Shown piece after piece: positions 7,528 to 15,046 of a stretch of 64,000 nt of DNA; the stretch's first letter is position 1; every line of letters starts with the position of its first letter. The notes under the pieces are model-generated. The model did not search any database and was not told the origin of the DNA. It worked only from the letters and a program-made list of their open reading frames with translations. The stretch spans positions 62,001 to 126,000 of the forward strand of contig JAKSRI010000004.1 of assembly GCA_024403695.1 (NCBI GenBank), written 5' to 3'. The stretch comes from Saccharofermentans sp. (GTDB taxonomy: Bacteria > Bacillota > Clostridia > Saccharofermentanales > Saccharofermentanaceae). Position numbers and translations under genes: made by a program.

Positions 7528-8874
7528 ATGGCTTTTAGTAAGGATTTTATTTGGGGCGCTGCAGCTGCCGCTTATCAGGTAGAAGGCGCATGGAATGAGG
7601 ACGGTAAGGGTCCTAATATCTGGGACGTTACAGCTAAATACAATGAGCATATTAAGCACAGCGAGACAGGAGAGGTTTCTGCTGATCACTATCATCATAT
7701 GAAGGAAGATGTTGCACTTATGAAGGAGATGGGCTTGAAGGCCTATCGTTTCTCCATTAGCTGGACACGTGTTCTTCCAGAGGGTATTGGCAAGGTTAAT
7801 GAGAAGGGTCTTCAGTTTTATTCTGACCTTGTTGATGAGTTGCTTGCTAATGGCATCGAGCCTCTCGTAACTATTTATCACTGGGATTATCCATATGCAC
7901 TGGAGCAAATTGGAGGATGGCGTAACAAGGCTTCTTCTGACTGGTTCCTCGAGTATACAAAAGTTATTGTTGATGCGCTTTCTGACCGTGTTAAGTACTG
8001 GATGACATTGAATGAGCCTCAGTGCGCACTTGGTTGTGGTTACCTGGTGGGTGCTTTCGCGCCTTTCCAGAAGTGCTCCACACCAGAGTTGCTCGAAATG
8101 GGTGCCAACATGCTTCTGGCTCACGGCAAGGCAGTAAAGTACATCCGCGAGAACGCTAAACAGGAGTCTAAGATTAGTATGGCGCCTTATGCTGACTGCT
8201 ATGCTCCAGAGGATGACTCCCCTGAGGCTTTCGAGAAGGCTTATAAGGAGTCCTTTGTGAGCAAGGGAGACCAGTTCCTTTTCTCTATGTCTTATTGGTC
8301 TGACCCAATTTATCTTGGTCACTACCCTGAGGATTTCATGGCACAGTTTGGTGACATGGTTCCAAAGTTTACTGACGAAGAGTGGGCAATGATTTCTGCA
8401 CCGCTGGATTTTTACGGTGTAAATATTTATCGTGTTGGTTCTGGTAATGCCAGCCGTGGTGAGTATGGCAGAGACTGGTATCAGGGCCGTCCTCACACAG
8501 GTATTGGCTGGGCTGTTACACCTGAGGCTCTTTACTGGGCACCTAAGATGCTTTACAAGCGTTACGGACTTCCTGTCATGATCACTGAGAATGGTATGAG
8601 TGAGCATGACTGGGTATCACTTGATGGTAAGGTTCACGATACATACAGAATCGACTTCACACATCGTTATTTGAGAGAGCTTAAGAGAGTATCTGAGGAG
8701 ATTCCGCTCGTAGGATATATGCACTGGTCTGTAATGGATAACTATGAGTGGGCTGACGGATATGATGAGCGTTTTGGTCTTATTTATGTAGATTATCAGA
8801 CACAGAAGCGTACTATTAAGGATTCTGGTTACTGGTACAAGAGCGTACTTGAGAGTAATGGTAGCGAATTGTAA
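7528..8874 (+). CDS. bglA: Beta-glucosidase, glycoside hydrolase family 1
   Basis: Retaining beta-glucosidase that cleaves cello-oligosaccharides or other beta-glucosides. It has no signal peptide and acts in the cytoplasm. The GH1 start MAFSKDFIWGAAAAAYQVEG is complete; acid/base Glu163 lies in TLNEPQ and nucleophile Glu354 in ITENG; the late motif NYEWADGYDERFGL keeps the Glu-Trp that contacts a non-phosphorylated sugar, so a 6-phospho-glucosidase is less likely in spite of the PTS operon upstream. Length 448 is typical. ATG 7528 is chosen over ATG 7498 because AGGAGG at 7514-7519 lies 8 bases upstream and the family begins here. The terminator at 7400 separates it from the PTS genes, so it probably has its own promoter in 7441-7510. 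Confidence 0.94.
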   Translation: MAFSKDFIWGAAAAAYQVEGAWNEDGKGPNIWDVTAKYNEHIKHSETGEVSADHYHHMKEDVALMKEMGLKAYRFSISWTRVLPEGIGKVNEKGLQFYSDLVDELLANGIEPLVTIYHWDYPYALEQIGGWRNKASSDWFLEYTKVIVDALSDRVKYWMTLNEPQCALGCGYLVGAFAPFQKCSTPELLEMGANMLLAHGKAVKYIRENAKQESKISMAPYADCYAPEDDSPEAFEKAYKESFVSKGDQFLFSMSYWSDPIYLGHYPEDFMAQFGDMVPKFTDEEWAMISAPLDFYGVNIYRVGSGNASRGEYGRDWYQGRPHTGIGWAVTPEALYWAPKMLYKRYGLPVMITENGMSEHDWVSLDGKVHDTYRIDFTHRYLRELKRVSEEIPLVGYMHWSVMDNYEWADGYDERFGLIYVDYQTQKRTIKDSGYWYKSVLESNGSEL

Positions 8875-8958
8875 AAATAAAATTAGATTTTTCTCCCTAT
8901 AAGAGGAAATGATTTATTGAATTTAAGTATAATTGGTATTGGAAGGAAGGCCGACTAT

Positions 8959-9795
8959 ATGGAACATATTGATCAGCAGTTTCTGACAGGGGAAAGAGCC
9001 CTTTTCAGAGGGAAGGATCTCTTGATTACAAATACAGTATTTGATGATGGGGAGTCACCACTTAAGCATAGCGAGAATATCGTTGCAGATGGTTGTCTTT
9101 TTCGTTGGAAGTACCCTTTCTGGTATAGCAAGAATATTGAGATCAAGAATAGTGTCTTGTTCGAGATGGCTAGAGCAGGTATTTGGTACACAGATAATGT
9201 GCTTGTAAAGGATACAATGATTGAAGCGCCAAAGGAATTCCGTAAATGTAATGGGGTTACTCTGGAGAATGTGTCAATTCCTAATGCGGCCGAGACTTTC
9301 TGGAATTGTAACAATGTTACACTGGATAAAGTAACTGCCAAAGGTGATTATTTTGCCATGGGGTGCGTGGATGTGAAGCTTAAGGATTTTGAACTTTACG
9401 GAAACTACTCATTTGATGGCGCTAAGAACGTGGAGGCAGATAACTGCAAGTTTTTATCCAAGGACTGTTTCTGGAATGCAGAAAATATTGTTATTCGTAA
9501 TTCCTTTATTTCAGGTGAGTATTTTGGCTGGAATTCGAAGAATATTACTTTGATTGACTGTACAGTAGAGAGTCTTCAGGGCATGTGCTTTATAGAAAAT
9601 CTTGTAATGAAAAACTGCAAAATTATTAATACGACATTGGCTTTTGAGTATTCTACGGTTGATGTAGAGTGCACAACTAAGATCGATAGTGTTAAGAATC
9701 CTATTTCTGGTGTGATTAAGGCTCCAGCTATAGATGAACTCATTCTTGAGGCTGACCTGATCGATCCTAGTAAGACTACGATTACTACTAATTAA
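8959..9795 (+). CDS. DUF3737 family protein, predicted right-handed beta-helix
   Basis: Conserved cytoplasmic protein of unknown function. About 278 residues are built from short pectate-lyase-like coils in which Asn, Cys and hydrophobic residues recur every 20 or so positions: VLVKDTMIEAP, VTLENVSIPN, VTLDKVTAKG, IVIRNSFISG, ITLIDCTVES, LVMKNCKI. It begins with the family's FLTGERALF and DDGESPLK motifs. ATG 8959 is preferred to the TTG at 8917 because GGAAGGAAGG (8941-8950) stands just upstream. No signal peptide is visible. It lies 84 bases after the GH1 gene and 26 before the zinc-ribbon pair, so co-transcription is possible. No reaction is known and I assign none. Confidence 0.85.
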   Translation: MEHIDQQFLTGERALFRGKDLLITNTVFDDGESPLKHSENIVADGCLFRWKYPFWYSKNIEIKNSVLFEMARAGIWYTDNVLVKDTMIEAPKEFRKCNGVTLENVSIPNAAETFWNCNNVTLDKVTAKGDYFAMGCVDVKLKDFELYGNYSFDGAKNVEADNCKFLSKDCFWNAENIVIRNSFISGEYFGWNSKNITLIDCTVESLQGMCFIENLVMKNCKIINTTLAFEYSTVDVECTTKIDSVKNPISGVIKAPAIDELILEADLIDPSKTTITTN

Positions 9796-9821
9796 GTCAT
9801 TGCCGTAAGCATGGGGGAAAC

Positions 9822-11342
9822 ATGGCAATTTGGGATCAGAAGGAAGAAGTACTGGTAACAACTGAATCAGCAGATTCACACAAATGTATATCTTGTGGTG
9901 GTAACTTGAAGTTTCACATTAAGGAAGGCATGTTAGTGTGCTTGTCTTGTGGAAATAGATTTTATCCAGAATCTTTTGAGATTAATGAGATGCTTTCCGA
10001 GCGAATGGAGCTCGATATTAAGCCAGAAGATCTTGAAAAGAATTCAGATGAGGTAGATTCATATAAAATCGAGCGTGAGACAAAGCAGGAAATTGTTTGT
10101 AATGCCTGCGGTGCGGTTGTTGTTACTGATAAGAATACAACAGCTACTTTCTGTTCTTTCTGCGGATCACCAGCTATTGTTAATCGTCGCCTTCAGAAGG
10201 AGTTCCGTCCAGATTATATTGTTCCATTTAAGCTTAATCACAAACAGGCTGAGGAGAATATCCGTCAGTGGTCAAAGAGTCGCGTATTTCTCCCATCTTC
10301 TTTTAACACTAAGGCAACATATGACAAAATTACGGGTGTTTATATTCCATGCTGGCTCGTAGATGCTGACTGTAACATGGATGTTGGTGGTGTTGGAATT
10401 AAGAAAGACCCTTCCATGATGGGCAATGAGCTTCTTTATTACAATGTAAGACGTAAAGGTCTATTTAAGATGAAGAATGTTCCTTTTGATGGAACTAAGC
10501 GTATTAGTAACAAGATGATGGAAGCAATCGAGCCATTTGATTACAGCGAGATGGTTCCTTTTGCAGATGGTTATCTTCCTGGTTTTTATGCAGAGCGTTA
10601 CGATCAGACTCCTAAGGATATGGTGTTCAGAATCGCAGATAGATTTAGAGACTATATGTATGAAGTTGGATCTATGCTTGTGAAGAGCGGTGGATATAAG
10701 GAGTTCCATCTGGAGAATGATTTTTCCAAGCCTGAAAATTACAAGTGTCACTATGCTCTTCTTCCAGTATGGCTTTTGAGCTATAACTACAAAGGCGCCA
10801 TTTATAGAGTAGCTGTAAACGGTCAGACAGGAGAGGTAGCAGGTAAAGCACCAGAGAGTGATATAAAGCGTGGATTATGGAAGATTAAGGAAGGTATTAA
10901 GTCATATAGTATAGTGTTGCTTATTGCTACAATTCTCTCTTTCATAGTTGGAACTGGAGTCTATTTTAATTCATATAGAAGTAGAAATTTTTCCTCAGGA
11001 TCTTATCTTCTCATATGTGGAATTGCTTGTGCAGTGAGTTATATATTAGTTCTTTGCAATGCTTTGGGAATTAGATTTATGAGTAACAGTCCACTTGTTA
11101 ACTTTGTTGAGAAACTTGTAATTAAGAGCAGAGTTAATATGGAAGCGCGTAGCAATGAGATAAACAAGATGGATACTATGCCAGACGTTTATGAGTATTT
11201 GGATAAATCTTGGAAGGCAGATATAGAGGAAACAGATATGATTTCTGCTTATGGCGTGGCACAGGGAATGGCTAAGGATATGAATGATCTTGCCAAGGAT
11301 GCAGTTGTTGATGCGGTATTTGGAGGTCGAAGAAGGTACTAA
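9822..11342 (+). CDS. TFIIB-type zinc-ribbon membrane protein, copy 1
   Basis: Conserved Lachnospiraceae-type protein often labelled primosomal/helicase-like or TFIIB-type zinc ribbon; function unknown. Two zinc ribbons are visible: Cys22/25/40/43 (CISCGG...CLSCG) and Cys93/96/111/114 (CNACG...CSFCG). A middle domain (about 130-345) ends in the conserved YALLPVWLLSYNYKG and AVNGQTGEVAGKAP motifs. Two membrane segments lie at about 361-382 and 394-414, and the C-terminal part is charged and probably cytoplasmic. With no signal peptide the ribbons should face the cytoplasm. A paralogue of very similar layout starts 3 bases after its stop, so the pair arose by tandem duplication and is co-transcribed. 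Confidence 0.8.
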   Translation: MAIWDQKEEVLVTTESADSHKCISCGGNLKFHIKEGMLVCLSCGNRFYPESFEINEMLSERMELDIKPEDLEKNSDEVDSYKIERETKQEIVCNACGAVVVTDKNTTATFCSFCGSPAIVNRRLQKEFRPDYIVPFKLNHKQAEENIRQWSKSRVFLPSSFNTKATYDKITGVYIPCWLVDADCNMDVGGVGIKKDPSMMGNELLYYNVRRKGLFKMKNVPFDGTKRISNKMMEAIEPFDYSEMVPFADGYLPGFYAERYDQTPKDMVFRIADRFRDYMYEVGSMLVKSGGYKEFHLENDFSKPENYKCHYALLPVWLLSYNYKGAIYRVAVNGQTGEVAGKAPESDIKRGLWKIKEGIKSYSIVLLIATILSFIVGTGVYFNSYRSRNFSSGSYLLICGIACAVSYILVLCNALGIRFMSNSPLVNFVEKLVIKSRVNMEARSNEINKMDTMPDVYEYLDKSWKADIEETDMISAYGVAQGMAKDMNDLAKDAVVDAVFGGRRRY

Positions 11343-11345
11343 ATA

Positions 11346-12758
11346 ATGGCTATTTGGGATAAAAAAGAAAAAACTACAACATTATCCGCAGACTCTCGAA
11401 AGTGTTTGAACTGTGGTGATAACCTTAAATTCTTTGTGGAAGAGGGTTATCTTAAGTGTGTTTCATGTGGAAGTGAATTTTCTCCGGAAATCTTTGAGAT
11501 TAGCGAAGCGCTTGAAGAGAAAATTGAGCATGAGATTGACTTTGATAGTGAGAAAGAGGATGAAATCACTAGATTCTTCAAGGAGAATAATCAAGAGATT
11601 ATCTGTAATTCCTGTGGTTCTGTAGTAGTAACGGGAAAGAATACTATTTCCACTTTATGTTCGTTTTGTGGATCACCTGCTGTTATTGAAAGAAGAATCC
11701 AGAAGGAGTTTCTGCCAGATGGAATAATTCCATTTAAAGTTAATCGTGAGGATGCTGAGAATAGCATTCGTAAGTGGGCGAAAGAGTGTCCAGATGTGCC
11801 GTTTACATTTCTCTCTCATGTTAAGTTTGAGAAGATGACTGCTATTTATGTTCCATTCTGGCTTGTTGATGCAGAGTGTGAGATGAATGTTAGTGGTTCC
11901 TGTTATCATTTTGATGCCATGAGTAGTGTTTACGAGGAGTATTTTGTAAGACGTAATGGTACTTTCCCTATGCAATTGGTGCCATTCGATGGAAGTAAGA
12001 GAATTCCAGATACACTTATGGAGGCTATAGAGCCTTTCGAATATAGTGAGCTTGTGGATTTTAATGATTCATATCTTAACGGTGTGTATGCTGAACGCTA
12101 TGATCAGTCCCCAAGTGACATTGCCCCAAGAATTGCCAATCGATTCAGAGACTATATGTATGAGTTGGCAAAGGAACTGACTGACGATAAGAAGTACGAT
12201 ATATTTAATTTAAAAAATAACTATTCTACAGCATCCAAGTATAAGTGTTATTACGCACTACTTCCTGTATGGTACTTACACTATAAGTATAAAGGCAATG
12301 AGTGTTTTATCGCGGTTAATGGTCAGACTGGTGAGGCAAGCGGAAGATTGCCAGAGAGTAAATTCAGAAGTTTTCTTGCAAAACTTAGGGTTTATAACGT
12401 AGCAATTGTTCCTATTGTAGCTTATTTTGCTTTTATGATGACTGTACTCGTTTCTCTATTTTTACTTATGCATAAGAATTCATTGGGCGAACCTTTTGCG
12501 GAGCTTATTGTATGGATTACTTTTGCTATGACAGCAGGAGGAGTAGCATTGTTGGGAGCATTCAACAAGCATCTTAAGGCAAAGTATGACAAGAAACATC
12601 CGGTAAAGAAGTTAGACAGTATGCCAGATCCATTTACCTATATTGATAGGGCTAATATGGAGATTAAGAAAAGAACTGATGATTATATTGGAACAGTTGA
12701 ACTGGAAGAGAATAAAAAAGGTCGTAACTTATATAGATTAATTAATTCAAAGAGGTAA
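11346..12758 (+). CDS. TFIIB-type zinc-ribbon membrane protein, copy 2
   Basis: Paralogue of the preceding gene: both start MAIWD-K-E, with two zinc ribbons at Cys20/23/38/41 and Cys87/90/105/108, the shared FCGSPAVIERRIQKEF segment, the YALLPVWYLHYKYKG and AVNGQTGEASG motifs, and a two-segment membrane anchor near residues 355-410. It is 470 residues, shorter mainly after the anchor. The copies are diverged rather than recent: spacers between motifs differ widely while Cys and aromatic positions hold, which argues that both are maintained and perhaps form a heteromer (inference). The start follows the stop of copy 1 by 3 bases without a strong ribosome site, suggesting translational coupling. 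Function unknown. Confidence 0.8.
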   Translation: MAIWDKKEKTTTLSADSRKCLNCGDNLKFFVEEGYLKCVSCGSEFSPEIFEISEALEEKIEHEIDFDSEKEDEITRFFKENNQEIICNSCGSVVVTGKNTISTLCSFCGSPAVIERRIQKEFLPDGIIPFKVNREDAENSIRKWAKECPDVPFTFLSHVKFEKMTAIYVPFWLVDAECEMNVSGSCYHFDAMSSVYEEYFVRRNGTFPMQLVPFDGSKRIPDTLMEAIEPFEYSELVDFNDSYLNGVYAERYDQSPSDIAPRIANRFRDYMYELAKELTDDKKYDIFNLKNNYSTASKYKCYYALLPVWYLHYKYKGNECFIAVNGQTGEASGRLPESKFRSFLAKLRVYNVAIVPIVAYFAFMMTVLVSLFLLMHKNSLGEPFAELIVWITFAMTAGGVALLGAFNKHLKAKYDKKHPVKKLDSMPDPFTYIDRANMEIKKRTDDYIGTVELEENKKGRNLYRLINSKR

Positions 12759-12763
12759 TGTAA

Positions 12764-13222
12764 ATGAGCAGTACGGGTAAAGCCATTCTAGCGTTTGCGG
12801 GTGTTTTTCTATTTATTATTGCAGTCTTCTTAATTGGATTTTTTGACTCTTTGTCTGAGGTCATTAATGCAGAAAATGTCGAGACTCATTATGGAACTCA
12901 GATTAACAGTATAGAAGAAGAGGCCAAGGATGCACGGATTCTCTTTTGGGAAACCACAGTATATGTTTCCACTTACGATGTCACCTACGAGGACGGAAGC
13001 AACGATACCATTCATGTGGAGTATCCAGTACCTCAGAGTGGCAACCATTATATCGGTGAGAAATTAACCGTTTATAAAAGTGGTGATAGATATGCATTTG
13101 AGAGAAGCAAGTTGTTTGAACATCCAGCGCTTCATCGTACAGGTATAGGAATAATAATTTTCGAGGCTGCAGTTGTACTGAGTATTGTTTATCCAAGAAG
13201 ACACAGATTTTTCAATGCGTAG
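12764..13222 (+). CDS. Small DUF3592-like membrane protein
   Basis: Protein of 152 residues with a membrane segment at about 7-27, an extracytoplasmic beta-rich domain (VYVSTYDVTYEDGSNDTIHVEY, GEKLTVYKSGD) and a second membrane segment at about 127-143. This is the DUF3592 pattern, in which a GDxVxVYY-like strand precedes the second helix. It starts 5 bases after the second zinc-ribbon gene, so it belongs to the same operon and may partner those proteins (inference). A related protein lies at 21345-21791 on the other strand. Function unknown. Confidence 0.65.
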   Translation: MSSTGKAILAFAGVFLFIIAVFLIGFFDSLSEVINAENVETHYGTQINSIEEEAKDARILFWETTVYVSTYDVTYEDGSNDTIHVEYPVPQSGNHYIGEKLTVYKSGDRYAFERSKLFEHPALHRTGIGIIIFEAAVVLSIVYPRRHRFFNA

Positions 13223-13223
13223 T

Positions 13224-15038
13224 TTATCCTACATTCTTTAAGTCCAGCACCTTGTTGAAAGAAATATCATTGTCTGTAAAGAATTGTTCAATTGAAGAAT
13301 CATCTTGCCATACAATTAAATAATCATATTGTTGAAAATCCTTAATTGAGTATTTTTCAATATCTTCAGAACTTATAAATTTGATTTCTGAGGAGTAAAG
13401 CACATATCTTGAAAGATGCTTGCGGTAATATTCGTGGTCATTGAATTCTGAATAGTATACGACATAGGATTTGGAGGAATCTGTTCCAATCTCACTGTTT
13501 ACTTCGATCGTTTTTTCTAATGAGTCTTTGATTACAACAAAATTCTTCATTGATATATGCTGGAAATAACTAACTACACTGGTTGCACCAAATCCTAATA
13601 TAAGTAAAGTAGCAAATAGTGGAAGTGCTATTCCAAAACGATTTGTATTTTTAGATAAAAGATGTAGCGTGGAAATATTTGTGATGATGATATAAATAAT
13701 TACACCAAATATGAATTTTTCTATTGTCATAGAGTATCTAGAATAATCAACTGTCCACGCAGACTCTTCTTTTCGTAGTGAAAACATGAATGTTAGTAGC
13801 ACACCAATTTCATAACAAAAATATACAATTACAGAAAATGTAGTTAAGACGTTAGTGGTTGGGGATGATATTTTATTGTGACTAAAGTAAAACAATATAA
13901 TGATAAATATCATTCCAAGAAAAATAACGTTGTTTTGAAATGAAAATATATACTTGAAGAAGTTAATAATTGTTTGAGAATAATCCTCCTTCGATTTATC
14001 AGAAATTATATGGAGATAATACTGAATCGATAGTGGATGTGTTGAATATTCTGTGTTGTTTATAGTGTCTATGGCCTGAGTTGGTGGATAAGATAGCTTA
14101 ATATGTATTTCCCACAATACTCTGAAAAGCATTGGCACTATAAGAATTGATATAAGTGTATATATGTGTAATTTGAGAGATTTAGTTTGTTTATTTGTAA
14201 AGTATATAAATAAACAGATAATCATGAGCATAAGGAAAAGGCCGCTATTTTTTACGCATCCCAAAAAAGATAAAACAGGGCATAGAAGAATAGAAGCTTT
14301 TAACGGAGTATCTTTGTAATAAATTAGAATTGAAAAAGCAGCAATTGCTATGTTACACAGTAATAAATCAACAGTTAAATCAAAAATACCATTGGATAGA
14401 TTAAATGGACATGACGAAAGAACTATAAGTGAATATGTTGCTATTGCAGATGAAAGAATGCGGTCGCGTCTATTATTTATGTTCTTTTCAATGTAAGAGA
14501 AAATAGTAAATGCTAAGCACAAGTTAAGAAGAGACTGTGCAATAAGCATTTTTCCTTCTGAAAAGCCAATTAGTCTAGTGATAAACCAGATAAATACCGC
14601 ACTACCAGTTGGATAGTCATAAAAAACGATAATAGTATCTGATTGACTAGGAAATTTTGATTCCAAGTGTAAATATTTTACAATTAGTGCCCAATGATTA
14701 TAGTTATCTTCAGTATAAACATGCTCATTAATTAGTCTGCAAAATATATATAGTGAAAAGATAACAAAAGCAATCAGACTATAACTAAGATGGATTTGTT
14801 TGGGTGGGGATTTATAAAGGCTATATACCAATAGTAATACACCAGTTAAAAGAATACAGTATAAACCACCTATTAGAATCCCTAATATACCCGAAACAAA
14901 TAATATACATCCCCAAGTACATACAGTAATAGCTGGACAAAGTTCACTCCTTATTCTTAAAACAGAATTAAGAAATCGGAAATACCCATACGATATGAGT
15001 ACTAATAATACTAGTCCAGCTATTTCTGTTGTATTCAT
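13224..15038 (-). CDS. Polytopic membrane protein, GT-C glycosyltransferase-like
   Basis: Integral membrane protein of 604 residues with about 11-13 hydrophobic segments and a C-terminal soluble tail (about 520-604). The first large outside loop carries an acidic YTEDNYNHWALI (Glu110-Asp111), the position where GT-C enzymes hold catalytic acidic residues, and a following DYPTGSAVFIWF resembles the second conserved loop of the dolichyl-phosphate-mannose transferase superfamily. I therefore read it as a lipid-sugar-dependent glycosyltransferase, with moderate confidence. It starts 8 bases after leuS stops, so leuS read-through should transcribe it. Codon use is much more AT-rich (ATA, AAA, TTA common) than in its neighbours, suggesting transfer or weak selection. 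It ends 1 base from the opposing gene. Confidence 0.6.
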   Translation of the reverse strand: MNTTEIAGLVLLVLISYGYFRFLNSVLRIRSELCPAITVCTWGCILFVSGILGILIGGLYCILLTGVLLLVYSLYKSPPKQIHLSYSLIAFVIFSLYIFCRLINEHVYTEDNYNHWALIVKYLHLESKFPSQSDTIIVFYDYPTGSAVFIWFITRLIGFSEGKMLIAQSLLNLCLAFTIFSYIEKNINNRRDRILSSAIATYSLIVLSSCPFNLSNGIFDLTVDLLLCNIAIAAFSILIYYKDTPLKASILLCPVLSFLGCVKNSGLFLMLMIICLFIYFTNKQTKSLKLHIYTLISILIVPMLFRVLWEIHIKLSYPPTQAIDTINNTEYSTHPLSIQYYLHIISDKSKEDYSQTIINFFKYIFSFQNNVIFLGMIFIIILFYFSHNKISSPTTNVLTTFSVIVYFCYEIGVLLTFMFSLRKEESAWTVDYSRYSMTIEKFIFGVIIYIIITNISTLHLLSKNTNRFGIALPLFATLLILGFGATSVVSYFQHISMKNFVVIKDSLEKTIEVNSEIGTDSSKSYVVYYSEFNDHEYYRKHLSRYVLYSSEIKFISSEDIEKYSIKDFQQYDYLIVWQDDSSIEQFFTDNDISFNKVLDLKNVG

Positions 15039-15046
15039 GTATATAA

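Noticed and set aside
7525..8607. Open frame of 360 codons on the minus strand opposite the GH1 gene
   Set aside because: Antisense to a clear glycosidase, no ribosome site, no recognisable protein; shadow frame.
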